Assembly (NCBI RefSeq): GCF_047263945.1
Contig: NZ_JBLAVB010000004.1
Span: forward strand, 124,001-188,000
Reading direction: 5' to 3'
Source of the DNA: Rhodospirillum sp047263945
GTDB taxonomy: Bacteria; Pseudomonadota; Alphaproteobacteria; Rhodospirillales; Rhodospirillaceae
DNA length: 64,000 nt
A program made the translations under genes and the position numbers. Shown in pieces: positions 7,619 to 16,389 of this stretch. Numbering within the stretch: position 1 is the stretch's first letter; each line of letters begins with the position of its first letter. The notes under the pieces are model-generated. The model saw only the letters and a program-made list of their open reading frames with translations, did no database searches and was not told the DNA's origin.

Positions 7619-10309
7619 ATGGTGCAATCAACCCTAAAGAACAGTTTCGCGCAGGGCCTGCGCTCCACCCTAAGCAGAAGGCTGACCCTGGCCGTCTTTA
7701 TGGGTATGGTTTTCATTGAGATCCTCATGCTTGTCCCGTCCTATCTCAGCCGGGAAAAGGATATGGTTTCAGAATTGGTGTCCCTGGGCGAAGCCCTGGG
7801 GAAAACGGCCATCGCTCTGCCGCTTTCCGACATCATCGACTGGCACCCCCGCCTCGCCGCGCTTGTGGAAAGCAATCACATTCTTGGCGCCGCACTGGCC
7901 CTGAACGGCAAGCCCCTGGCTATCGCGGGTGACCCACCCTCAATCATGACCAAGCCGGGGATCAGACGGATTGGATTGGGGACGTTGGGTCGCATCGATC
8001 TGGCCATAGCCTTACGCGAAACCCCGGATCCACCCCGTCTCCTTATCCTGCGCCTGGACGCAGGGGAGATCCCGGCGGCCATGCAGGCCTATGTGGGGCG
8101 CATGGTTGGGATGATTGTCCTCATCGCCGCCTTCGTTACCTTGGTGACCATGACCGTGATCGGTCGCCTGGTCCTCTTGCCCTTGATGGACCTGCGCCAA
8201 GTGCTGGGCGATTTGCGCCCCAATGGGACTGGGGGGGGGACTGCGGGGGGGACTGCGGGGGAGACTGGGGGTGACGGCCCAGGGAAGAGAGTGAACGTCC
8301 CGCCGCGACACCTCCTCCGGAATGACGAGTTAGGCGACGTTTTCCGGGCCGTGGAAGACACCCGTGACCGGGTCACGGCCAGCATGGCGGAAGTCGAAGC
8401 GCTGGCCCGTTTTCCCGGAGAAAACCCGAACCCCGTGATGCGATGCCGTTTCGACGGCACACTCCTCTATGCCAACGACGCGGCCCGCGAGCAGAAGGGC
8501 TTCCTGGACGAAGCCGGGCTGCCCAACCGGATTATCACTGACTTGGTGGGCTCCACCGCTGCGGGAGGCACAATCCGGAGCTCGGAAGCCGCCTTTGGAC
8601 AGAGGATCCACACCATTCAAGCAGTTCCCGTCCCGCTTGGGGGCTACGTCAACATCTATGCCTCTGACGTCACGGCCCAGGTCCGGGCGGAACGGGAGCT
8701 GCGCTCCCTCAATGAATCCCTTGAGGACGTGATCCGCAGCCGCACCAAGGATTTAACCTCCAAAGAAGCCCGCCTGAGCAGCATCATCGACACCATGGTG
8801 GACGGTTTGATCGTCATCGACCAAACGGGCCGAATCGAGACCTTCAACCTCGCAGCCCAGGAGATCTTTGGATACACGGAAGCAGAAATTATAGGCCAGC
8901 CCGTCACCATTCTCATGACCGGAGAGGACGTGGCCAACCATCCAAAACATCTCACCCGATATCTGTCACTTGGAACATCGGAGATCATGAATAGGAGCCG
9001 CCAAGTGGACGCGCGTCGAAAGGACGGGTCCCGCTTCCCCATGTCCCTGGCCATCAGCGAAGTTGGCGGGACGGATGAGCGGGGTCAACGGCTTTTCACG
9101 GCAGTCATGCGGGACATTTCCGACCAGATCAAGCGGGAGCAAGAGCTGCGCGGAGCCATAGAATTGGCGGAAACGGCCAATCAGGCGAAGACCGACTTCC
9201 TGGCGACCATGAGCCATGAATTGCGCACCCCCCTGAACGGGGTCATCGGCATGGCCGAATTGCTCCTGGATACCCCCCTGGACCGAGCTCAGACAAAATA
9301 TGCCAAGACCATTACGGAGTCTGCCCTGGCCCTTTTGGCAATCATCAATGATATCCTGGACCTTTCCAAGATAGAGGCCGGGCGCCTGGAGCTGGAGCGA
9401 TTGGCCTTCAACCCCGCCACCCTCGTGGACAGCGTCCGCAGCCTATTGGACGGAAAAGCGAGGGAAAAAGGTGTCAACGTCTTGCAGGTCTTGCCCGCTG
9501 CCCCCCTGCCCCAGGTTATGGGCGACGAAGGGCGTTTGCGCCAAGTCCTGTTGAACCTGGCCAGCAATGGGGTAAAATTTACCAATACGGGGTCAGTGAC
9601 CTTGCGGCTGATCCGACAGGACGCCGATCGGTACCGATTCGAGGTTCAAGACACGGGAATCGGCATTGCCCAAACCGACCACGACCGGTTGTTCCAAAAT
9701 TTTTCCCAAGCCTCCCCCTCCACCGCCCGCCGATATGGCGGCAGCGGCCTCGGTTTGGCCATCTGCAAGCGCCTTGTCACCCTCATGGGCGGGGAGATGG
9801 GCTTTGACAGCTGGCCCGGGGCAGGAAGCCTCTTTTGGTTCGAATTACAACTGGAGGAGGCGCGCAGTGAATCGCGGAAGGAGATCGCTGAAAACCTGGT
9901 CGATCAACCAACCACCCTGGATGTCCTGGTCGTCGAAGACAACGAGATCAACCGGCAAGTCGCCGAAGGATTGCTTGGAAAGCTTGGCCACCGGGTCACT
10001 TGCGTATTCAATGGACAGGAAGCCGTCACTATCCTTGACCAAAAAATCTTCGATATCGTTTTCATGGATGTACAAATGCCGGAAATGGACGGGTACGAGG
10101 CCACCCGCCAGATTCGGCTGAAATCCGGCCCTGCGGCACGCCTGCCCATCGTGGCCATGACGGCAAATGCCACCAAAAGCGATGTGGAGGCTGCCATGCT
10201 CAGCGGCATGGATGGCTATCTGTCCAAACCCGTGACCCGAGCCAGATTGACCGAAGCCTTGGCGAAACATACCAATAGAAGTCAAAAAGAAGTATCTGAC
10301 TCTCCCTGA
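7619..10309 (+). CDS. Membrane-bound hybrid sensor histidine kinase with PAS domains and receiver
   Basis: An 896-residue hybrid kinase. Order: TM1 about 21-42; periplasmic sensor about 43-155; TM2 about 160-188; HAMP-like linker to about 255; a degenerate PAS (265-355); a clear PAS (385-505; IETFNLAAQEIFGYTEAEI); HisKA with phospho-His at about 533 (SHELRTPLNGVIGMAE); HATPase_c (NLASNGVKFT, DTGIGI, GGSGLGLAI); and a C-terminal receiver (768-885) with Asp817 in FMDVQMPEMDGYEA and K in YLSKPV. No cognate regulator is adjacent, and no Hpt domain is fused. The linker after TM2 is glycine/threonine-rich and encoded by runs of 9, 7, 5 and 5 G, which could slip during replication. The signal sensed is unknown. 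Confidence 0.93.
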   Translation: MVQSTLKNSFAQGLRSTLSRRLTLAVFMGMVFIEILMLVPSYLSREKDMVSELVSLGEALGKTAIALPLSDIIDWHPRLAALVESNHILGAALALNGKPLAIAGDPPSIMTKPGIRRIGLGTLGRIDLAIALRETPDPPRLLILRLDAGEIPAAMQAYVGRMVGMIVLIAAFVTLVTMTVIGRLVLLPLMDLRQVLGDLRPNGTGGGTAGGTAGETGGDGPGKRVNVPPRHLLRNDELGDVFRAVEDTRDRVTASMAEVEALARFPGENPNPVMRCRFDGTLLYANDAAREQKGFLDEAGLPNRIITDLVGSTAAGGTIRSSEAAFGQRIHTIQAVPVPLGGYVNIYASDVTAQVRAERELRSLNESLEDVIRSRTKDLTSKEARLSSIIDTMVDGLIVIDQTGRIETFNLAAQEIFGYTEAEIIGQPVTILMTGEDVANHPKHLTRYLSLGTSEIMNRSRQVDARRKDGSRFPMSLAISEVGGTDERGQRLFTAVMRDISDQIKREQELRGAIELAETANQAKTDFLATMSHELRTPLNGVIGMAELLLDTPLDRAQTKYAKTITESALALLAIINDILDLSKIEAGRLELERLAFNPATLVDSVRSLLDGKAREKGVNVLQVLPAAPLPQVMGDEGRLRQVLLNLASNGVKFTNTGSVTLRLIRQDADRYRFEVQDTGIGIAQTDHDRLFQNFSQASPSTARRYGGSGLGLAICKRLVTLMGGEMGFDSWPGAGSLFWFELQLEEARSESRKEIAENLVDQPTTLDVLVVEDNEINRQVAEGLLGKLGHRVTCVFNGQEAVTILDQKIFDIVFMDVQMPEMDGYEATRQIRLKSGPAARLPIVAMTANATKSDVEAAMLSGMDGYLSKPVTRARLTEALAKHTNRSQKEVSDSP

Positions 10310-10361
10310 TCCCGTTCCAGGCCACCCAAAATATTACATCTTGTTTGCATTTTTGCTTCAC

Positions 10362-10372
10362 TTTTATGACAG
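10362..10372 (-). promoter_or_regulatory. PhoB-box-like half-site upstream of the phosphate permease
   Basis: On the minus strand CTGTCATAAAA matches the first 11-bp unit of the PhoB box; the adjoining unit (GTGAAGCAAAA) is poor. It lies about 65 bp upstream of the Pit permease start. The match is suggestive because the downstream genes handle phosphate. Confidence 0.3.
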
Positions 10373-10435
10373 AGTCTCCCAAGACTGCCCGCGCGGCGCA
10401 CCGCCATCCGAACCGCGAGCCACGTTGAGGAGTCC

Positions 10436-11932
10436 ATGTCCGCCGATCCCACCCCCCCGAACCTGAAGAAGCTCCATAAGGATCTCAAACGGTTCTCCGC
10501 CATTGAATCTGCCCTCACCGTCACGGGACGTCCGGCCATCGGCCTGGGTCTGGGCGTCCTGTTCCTGGGATTGGTCTGGGTCTTTACCGCGACCACATTC
10601 GGGGAAAGTCCCGGGCGCAGCTACCTGATCCTTTCGGCTGTGGTCGGCAGCTATATGGCCCTGAACATCGGCGCCAATGACGTCGCCAACAACATGGGGC
10701 CCGCAGTCGGATCCCGCGCCCTGACCATGGCGGGGGCTCTGTTGATCGCCGCCACCTGCGAGGCGGCGGGTGCGATCCTGGCCGGGGGCGACGTGGTCTC
10801 GACCATCTCCAAGGGGATCATTGATCCGGCCATGGTTGCCGACCCGACCACATTCACCCGGATTATGATTTCCGCTCTGTTGGCCGCAGCCCTTTGGATC
10901 AACCTCGCCACTATCTTGAACGCCCCGGTATCCACCACCCATGCCATTGTCGGCGGGGTCATGGGCGGAGGAATAGCCGCAGCGGGTTTCGGCGTGGTCA
11001 GCTGGCCGACCATGGGTGCCATCGCCGCAAGCTGGGTGATTTCTCCGATCCTGGGCGGCATCGTCGCTGCGATGATTCTGTACTTCGTAAAGCGGGCCAT
11101 TCTGTTCCAGGAGGACCGCGTCACGGCGGCCCGCAAATGGATTCCCCTGTTGATGGGCGTCATGGCTGGCGCCTTTGGCATGTACCTGGTCACCAAGGGA
11201 CTGAAGCATATCTTCAAGCCCGCCCCTTGGGTGCCTCCCTTTATCGGTTTGGCTCTTTTCTTCGGCACCTGGGCCTTGATGCGGCCCGTCATCCGACGCA
11301 AGACCATCGGTCTGGAAAACCGGCGCAAGGCCGTGAGTGGATTGTTCACCCATGCCTTGATCTTTTCCTCTGCCCTGTTGTCCTTCGCCCATGGGGCCAA
11401 TGACGTCGCCAACGCCGTCGGCCCCCTGGCCGCCATCGTCAATGCCCTGAACGGGGGTGGCGTGTCCTCTGCGGTCGTCTTGCCGCCCTGGATCCTGGTG
11501 GTGGGCGCTGCGGGTATTTCCGCAGGCCTGTTCCTTTTCGGCCCCAAGCTGATCCGAACCGTGGGCGAGAAGATCACCAAGCTGGACCAAGCCAGGGCGT
11601 TCTGCGTCGCCCTCTCTGCGGCCATCACCGTTTTGGCTGCCTCCTGGCTGGGCCTGCCGGTCAGTTCCACCCATATTGCCGTGGGGGCAATCTTCGGCGT
11701 TGGCTTCTTGCGGGAATATCTTGTCAACCGCACACCGGTTCTTGCCCTGGCCCGGGCGGCAGGCAAAGTCCGCCCGGATACCCATCCGGCCCTTGCCCGC
11801 AAACTGGAAAAGCGGCGCTTGGTGCGGCGACAGCATATGTCGACCATCGCTGCGGCCTGGATCGTCACGGTTCCGATGGCGGCCCTGCTATCGGCTGGGT
11901 TATATCTTCTGCTGTCCCAGTTTCCAGAGTGA
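10436..11932 (+). CDS. Inorganic phosphate permease, PiT family
   Basis: A 498-residue integral membrane symporter for inorganic phosphate (probably as a metal-phosphate complex). It has the duplicated family signature: GANDVANNMGPAVGSRALT in the first half (about 80) and GANDVANAVGPLAAIV in the second (about 321), plus the paired NAPVSTTHAIVGGVMGGG and GLPVSSTHIAVGAIFGVG motifs. About ten to twelve membrane helices with a cytoplasmic basic loop in the middle. It is followed 10 bp downstream by an orphan phosphate-binding-type protein gene, an unusual pairing, and preceded by a PhoB-like half-site. Confidence 0.95.
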   Translation: MSADPTPPNLKKLHKDLKRFSAIESALTVTGRPAIGLGLGVLFLGLVWVFTATTFGESPGRSYLILSAVVGSYMALNIGANDVANNMGPAVGSRALTMAGALLIAATCEAAGAILAGGDVVSTISKGIIDPAMVADPTTFTRIMISALLAAALWINLATILNAPVSTTHAIVGGVMGGGIAAAGFGVVSWPTMGAIAASWVISPILGGIVAAMILYFVKRAILFQEDRVTAARKWIPLLMGVMAGAFGMYLVTKGLKHIFKPAPWVPPFIGLALFFGTWALMRPVIRRKTIGLENRRKAVSGLFTHALIFSSALLSFAHGANDVANAVGPLAAIVNALNGGGVSSAVVLPPWILVVGAAGISAGLFLFGPKLIRTVGEKITKLDQARAFCVALSAAITVLAASWLGLPVSSTHIAVGAIFGVGFLREYLVNRTPVLALARAAGKVRPDTHPALARKLEKRRLVRRQHMSTIAAAWIVTVPMAALLSAGLYLLLSQFPE

Positions 11933-11942
11933 GCCCCTGCCC

Positions 11943-12944
11943 ATGATCCCACGCAGCACGATCAGAACCGCCACCACCACCGCCCTTGCCCTTTTCTTGG
12001 TGGCTCTGGTGGCGGAGAGCCCCCTCCGGGCGGAGGCGTCGGTACGGGATCAGGCCTTGATCGTCGGCTCCTCCTCCGTCTTCCCCCTCGCCACTGCCGT
12101 GGCCGAGCGGGTTTCGCGCATGTCCGACTTCAAGGCTCCCCTGGTGGAAGCCACGGGAACGGGCGGTGGCTTTGCCCAGTTCTGCGCAGGGATTGGGTTG
12201 GAGACACCGGACGTGGTCACCGCGTCCCGCCCCATCACCGAGGAAGAGCGTACCCTCTGCACCAATAACGAGGTCACCGACATCCAGGAGGTCTTTCTGG
12301 GCCGGGGAGCCATCGTTCTAGCCCGCTCTTGGAACACCAATTTCGGCAACCTGACCCGGCGGGAGCTGTGGCTGGCCCTGGCCGACCATATTCCCCAGGA
12401 CTGGAAGGCCGTGGCCAACCCCAATGCCCTGTGGTCGGATGTATCCCCTCACTTGCCCGCCTTGCCCATCAAAGTCTATGGTCCCCCGCCGACCTCCGGC
12501 ACCCGGGACGTCCTGGCTGATATTGTGATGGAGCCGGGTTGCCGATCCTTCCCCATGGCCCGGGACCTCCCCTCGGACAAGCAAACCGCCCTCTGCCGTC
12601 ATTTCCGTGAAGACTCCGCTTATGTGGAAGCGGGCGAGGATGATGAAATGCTGGTCCGACGGCTCGTCAACGACCCCAAGGCCTTGGGCTTCATCGGATA
12701 CTCCACCCTGGCGCGGAACGAACATCTGCTCTCTGCCGTCTCCCTGGAGGGCGTCCTTCCGACGCCGGAAACCATCGCGACGGGAACCTACCCCTTGACC
12801 CGCTCCCTGTACCTGTACATCAAGAAAGCCCACCTGCCCCTGGTGCCCGGCATGGCGCAATTCGTCAAACAATTCACCAGCAAAGAAGCCATTGGACCAG
12901 AGGGTTACCTGACCTTCCTGGGGCTTATTCCGGCGGATTGGTAA
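11943..12944 (+). CDS. PstS-like phosphate-type periplasmic binding protein
   Basis: A 333-residue exported protein of the PBP-like (PstS) superfamily. The ATG at 11943 gives a clean signal peptide (hydrophobic core ALALFLVALVA, cleavage near PLRAEA). Motifs typical of the family: IVGSSSVFPLA, EATGTGGGFAQFC (ligand loop), TASRPITEEE, PPTSGTRDVL and GTYPLTRSLYLYIKK. No pstC, pstA or pstB follows; instead the gene sits 10 bp behind a PiT permease, so it is probably co-transcribed. It may feed or sense phosphate for a distant ABC system, or work with the permease; that is inference. Confidence 0.88.
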   Translation: MIPRSTIRTATTTALALFLVALVAESPLRAEASVRDQALIVGSSSVFPLATAVAERVSRMSDFKAPLVEATGTGGGFAQFCAGIGLETPDVVTASRPITEEERTLCTNNEVTDIQEVFLGRGAIVLARSWNTNFGNLTRRELWLALADHIPQDWKAVANPNALWSDVSPHLPALPIKVYGPPPTSGTRDVLADIVMEPGCRSFPMARDLPSDKQTALCRHFREDSAYVEAGEDDEMLVRRLVNDPKALGFIGYSTLARNEHLLSAVSLEGVLPTPETIATGTYPLTRSLYLYIKKAHLPLVPGMAQFVKQFTSKEAIGPEGYLTFLGLIPADW

Positions 12945-12949
12945 ACATC

Positions 12950-13145
12950 TCACGGGGCTTTGCCCCGTCCTCCCCCTCTTTGGCGAGACTGGGGCCGAAA
13001 GGCCCCAGACCCCAGGGATTATTGGCCGAAAGGCCCCAGCCCTCGGGGGCATATTTGTAAAAGAAAAATGGGGATTTGGGGGCATTAGCCCCCAAATGGG
13101 CTTGGGCAATCGCCCAAAAAAGACGAGTCACTGTCGTGCACTGTG
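12950..13145 (+). repeat. Family A palindromic intergenic repeat, copy 1 (left end missing)
   Basis: This copy starts inside module 1 (CGGGGCTTTGCCCCG) five bases after the stop of the PstS-like gene; the usual left terminal repeat is absent. It keeps the GGGGCCGAAAGGCCCC hairpin (a second GGCCGAAAGGCCCC copy follows), the A-rich core (AAAAGAAAAATGGGG), the GGGGGCATTAGCCCCC and TTGGGCAATCGCCCAA hairpins, and the right end ACTGTCGTGCACTGTG. It lies between convergent genes and is followed 85 bp later by a family B repeat. Confidence 0.85.
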
Positions 13146-13229
13146 TCTATGCCGCTCCAAAGTTAAAGAATACTCGACATTCCCCCGCACGCGGAAATGT
13201 CGACAAATGAGTTTTTCCACACCCTAGTT

Positions 13230-13360
13230 AGAGTGCTCCGAGATCAAGTTTGGCCACTTCTTGGCCCAACTTGGCCTCGAAGACACTCTAAAATCTATAC
13301 AATGAGAGTGAAATGGGCCTGCTTGTTCCAAGCTGATCCCATTTCACTAAGATCACTCTA
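13230..13360 (-). repeat. Family B double-hairpin repeat, copy 1
   Basis: Two imperfect hairpins. The first (13230-13289) pairs AGAGTGCTCCGAGATCAAG with an almost complementary arm ending CACTCT. The second (13304-13360) pairs GAGAGTGAAATGGG with CCCATTTCACT...CACTCT. They are joined by AAAATCTATACAAT. The TAG stop of maeB (13358-13360) is formed by the last CACTCTA of the repeat. Related copies lie at 24500, 29992 and 63308. Confidence 0.8.
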
Positions 13361-15628
13361 ATCGCCCGCCTGCACCGCTGCGATGGCACACATGTTGAAA
13401 ATCCCCCTCGCCGAAGCGGACGGCGACAGGATATGCACCGGCTTGGCGCAGCCCAGAAGCAAGGGGCCAACCGCCAGACCATCGGCCATCACCTTGGTCA
13501 TGGTAAAGGCGATGTTGGAGGCGTCCAAATTTGGCATGACCAGCAAATTCGCCGCTCCCTTCAGGCGACTGTTTGGGAAGATCCGCAGGCGAATCTCCTC
13601 GTTCAGGGCCGCATCGGCGTGCATCTCACCCTCGGCTTCCAACTCCGGGTATTCAGCCCGCAGCAGGGCCAGAGCCTTGCGCATTTTCTGGGCCGACGGA
13701 GCCTCGGAATCACCGAAATTGGCATGGGAGAGCAAGGCAACCTTGGGCTCTATGCCGAAGCGCCGGATCTGCTCCACGGCCAGCATGGACATCTCGACAA
13801 TGTCCTCGGCGTTGGGGTCCTGGCTGACATAGGTGTCGGCCATGAACAACGAGCCCTTTTCCGTGATCAGCAGGGACAAGGCTGAAACATCGCGCACCCC
13901 GGGGGCAAGACCAATAATGTCCTTCACATGACGCAAGTGCCATTGGTAATGGCCATAGGTCCCGCAGAGCATGGCGTCGGCATAGCCCAGGTCCACCATC
14001 ATTGAGGCAATCGCCGTGGTATTGGTGCGCATTACCGTACGCGCCGCATCCGGAGACACGCCCCGGCGCTCCATTTTGTGGTGGTAGGCGGACCAGAACT
14101 CCTGGTAGCGGGTGTCATCCTCGGGATTGACCACCTCGAAGTCGTCCCCGGCACGCAAGGGGAGACCCAGCTTTTTCAGGCGCATATCGATGACACTGGG
14201 ACGCCCCACCAGGATGGGCTGGGCCAACCGCTCGTCCTTGATCGCCTTGATGGCGTAGAGCACGCTTTCCTGTTCGCCCTCGGCGAAGACCACGCGCTTG
14301 GGCGGCGTGTTGCGCTGGGCTGCCTCGACGATGGGCTTCATGATCAGGCCGGAGCGGAAGACGAACTGGTTCAACTTCTCCCGGTAGACTTCCATATCGG
14401 CGATGGGGCGGGAGGCCACGCCACAATCCATGGCCGCCTGGGCCACGGCGGGAGCGACCTCGGCGATCAACCGCGGATCGAAGGGCTTGGGAATCAGGTA
14501 ATCGGGACCGAAGACATTCTGCTGCCCCCCATAGGCTGCAGAGACCACGTCCGACCCTTCCCGATGGGCCAAATCGGCGATGGCCCGCACACAGGCCATC
14601 TTCATTTCCTCGGTGATTGCCGAGGCGCCCACATCCAGAGCTCCGCGGAACAGGAAGGGGAAGCAGAGGACGTTGTTCACCTGATTGGGGTAGTCCGACC
14701 GCCCCGTGGCCATGATCGCATCGGGCCGCCGCCGCCGCACCATCTCCGGGTCGGCCTCCGGCGTCGGATTAGCAAGCGCGAGGATCATTGGCTTGTCGGC
14801 CATTGACCCGACCATCTCCTCGTTGACGATATTCGGCGCGGACAGGCCAAGGAAGACATCAGCGCCCACCATGGCTTCCTTCAGGGTGCGACAGGCCTGC
14901 GCCGTCGCATAGTCCTTCTTCTCCGCCGTCATCTCCTCGTTCCGGCCCTGGTGGATAACGCCCAGATGGTCCACGAGAACGATGTTTTCCTTCTTCACGC
15001 CCATGGCGCAGAGCAGGTTCAGGCAGGCAATACCCGCAGCCCCGCCGCCGGTGGAAACGATCCGGATCTCCTCCATGGATTTGCCCACCAGCCGCAGCCC
15101 ATTGAGAATGGCGGCGGAGACGACAATGGCCGTACCATGTTGGTCATCATGGAAGACGGGGATGTTCATGCGCTCCCGCAGCTTCTTCTCGACGATAAAA
15201 CATTCGGGGGCTTTGATGTCTTCCAGGTTGATGCCGCCGAAGGTGGGCTCCAGAGCGGCAATGACCTCCACCATGTGGTCCGGATCGTCGGATTTGATCT
15301 CGATGTCGAAGACGTCTATGTCGGCGAACTTCTTGAACAGGACCGCCTTGCCCTCCATCACCGGCTTGGCTGCCAGGGGGCCAATGTTGCCCAGGCCCAG
15401 CACCGCAGAGCCATTGGTGACAACCGCCACCAGATTGCCCCGGATGGTAAGGCGTGCCGCCTCGTTGGGATCCGCAGCGATGGCGCGGGAGGCCGCTGCC
15501 ACACCCGGCGAATAGGCCAGGGACAGGTCGCGCTGGGTAGCCAGCGGTTTGGTCGGCGTGATCTGAAGTTTACCGGGCCGCGGCTCAGCATGATAGGCCA
15601 AGGCGCGGTCATCGAACGACTGGGGCAT
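13358..15628 (-). CDS. maeB: NADP-dependent malic enzyme with C-terminal phosphotransacetylase-like domain
   Basis: A 756-residue enzyme that decarboxylates malate to pyruvate with NADP reduction, supplying NADPH and pyruvate for gluconeogenic growth. The malic enzyme part (about 1-425) shows DLSLAYSPGVAAASRAI, TNGSAVLGLGNIGPLAAKPV, GGINLEDIKAPECF, IPVFHDDQHGTAIV and the dinucleotide motif STGGGAAGIACLNL. The C-terminal 330 residues (from RVVFAEGEQESVLYAI) resemble phosphate acetyltransferase; in this family the domain is regulatory (acetyl-CoA responsive) and not catalytic. Its TAG stop lies in the last bases of a family B repeat. The promoter should lie within 15629-15866, where no gene is seen. 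Confidence 0.95.
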   Translation of the reverse strand: MPQSFDDRALAYHAEPRPGKLQITPTKPLATQRDLSLAYSPGVAAASRAIAADPNEAARLTIRGNLVAVVTNGSAVLGLGNIGPLAAKPVMEGKAVLFKKFADIDVFDIEIKSDDPDHMVEVIAALEPTFGGINLEDIKAPECFIVEKKLRERMNIPVFHDDQHGTAIVVSAAILNGLRLVGKSMEEIRIVSTGGGAAGIACLNLLCAMGVKKENIVLVDHLGVIHQGRNEEMTAEKKDYATAQACRTLKEAMVGADVFLGLSAPNIVNEEMVGSMADKPMILALANPTPEADPEMVRRRRPDAIMATGRSDYPNQVNNVLCFPFLFRGALDVGASAITEEMKMACVRAIADLAHREGSDVVSAAYGGQQNVFGPDYLIPKPFDPRLIAEVAPAVAQAAMDCGVASRPIADMEVYREKLNQFVFRSGLIMKPIVEAAQRNTPPKRVVFAEGEQESVLYAIKAIKDERLAQPILVGRPSVIDMRLKKLGLPLRAGDDFEVVNPEDDTRYQEFWSAYHHKMERRGVSPDAARTVMRTNTTAIASMMVDLGYADAMLCGTYGHYQWHLRHVKDIIGLAPGVRDVSALSLLITEKGSLFMADTYVSQDPNAEDIVEMSMLAVEQIRRFGIEPKVALLSHANFGDSEAPSAQKMRKALALLRAEYPELEAEGEMHADAALNEEIRLRIFPNSRLKGAANLLVMPNLDASNIAFTMTKVMADGLAVGPLLLGCAKPVHILSPSASARGIFNMCAIAAVQAGD

Positions 15629-15866
15629 AGAGTCTGTTTCCTCTCGGATATCGTGCGTGCGGTCGTGCGTCTATTATTACCGGCGGCTTGTTTGCCGTCC
15701 TGGTGTGATAGGCCGGTTTTCTCCCCGGTCTCTATGAGGGTCCACAGCATAAGACGTCCGCCCCTGTGTAGGGAGTCGGAATTCACGTCTATTCTTGCAT
15801 TATGGGAAAAGGATTGGTGCTGAGAGAGATTAAAAAAAACATTCCCGCTCCTTAAATTACACCAAC

Positions 15867-16259
15867 CTAATGCTCGCTGAACAGATCCCTAACCTTGCAG
15901 ACCAACCCCATGATGGGCCGAGGTTTGGCCGGGGAGAGATGTGCGGCGGCATGGTCAGACACGGCCTTGACGGGGTCGCGTTCCGCAGTCATCACCGCGT
16001 CCACGCCGCGTTTTTGCATCCGCCGGACAAACCCCTCGCCAGAATTGGCGGCGATAACCACCTGGACATCTTCCAGCGGGTGGGGACCGTCGTCCTTGAA
16101 ATGGTGGAACACCTGCAGCTTCTCCAGCTCGACCCGCCGGACCTCCTGGGGCGCGGCATCCGCACCCGGCTCCATATCGTAGACCAGCCAGCGGCGACTT
16201 TGGCCTGCGTGACCGGAAACCGTGGCATAGTCCTTGTCGGTGGCAACGGCATAACGCAT
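15867..16259 (-). CDS. NifB/NifX-type molybdenum-iron cluster-binding family protein
   Basis: A 130-residue protein of the dinitrogenase iron-molybdenum cofactor-binding fold (MRYAVATDKDYATVSGHAGQ, VVIAANSGEGFVRRM, VDAVMTAERDPVKAVSDH). The start is the ATG complementary to 16257-16259, which has GGGGAGT 5-6 nt upstream; a longer open frame runs into the repeat-rich end of the next gene and is unlikely to be translated. No nif genes are nearby, so the role may lie in Fe-S handling rather than nitrogen fixation. The tail ends IMGLVCKVRDLFSEH with one cysteine. Probably the second gene after the AsmA-like gene on the same strand (130-bp gap). Confidence 0.82.
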   Translation of the reverse strand: MRYAVATDKDYATVSGHAGQSRRWLVYDMEPGADAAPQEVRRVELEKLQVFHHFKDDGPHPLEDVQVVIAANSGEGFVRRMQKRGVDAVMTAERDPVKAVSDHAAAHLSPAKPRPIMGLVCKVRDLFSEH

Positions 16260-16389
16260 GGCGGACTCCCCTTCTGTCCTCTGCTTCCCCAGGAATCCCC
16301 CGATCCCTCCCTTTCCCTTATAAACCTGGATCCGGGGCGGGAAAAGGGGAGCGGCCGCAGGGCCTTCGGGTTCATGTCCTGCCCTGACG

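Noticed and set aside
10364..11836. 490-codon open frame opposite the Pit permease gene
   Set aside because: Antisense shadow with a low-complexity, highly polar translation; the plus-strand frame is a clear permease.
12925..13131. Protein-coding frames inside family A repeats (here and at 35229, 39319, 44687, 58159)
   Set aside because: The same peptide fragments recur in different frames because the DNA repeats; the palindromic DNA, not a protein, is what is conserved.
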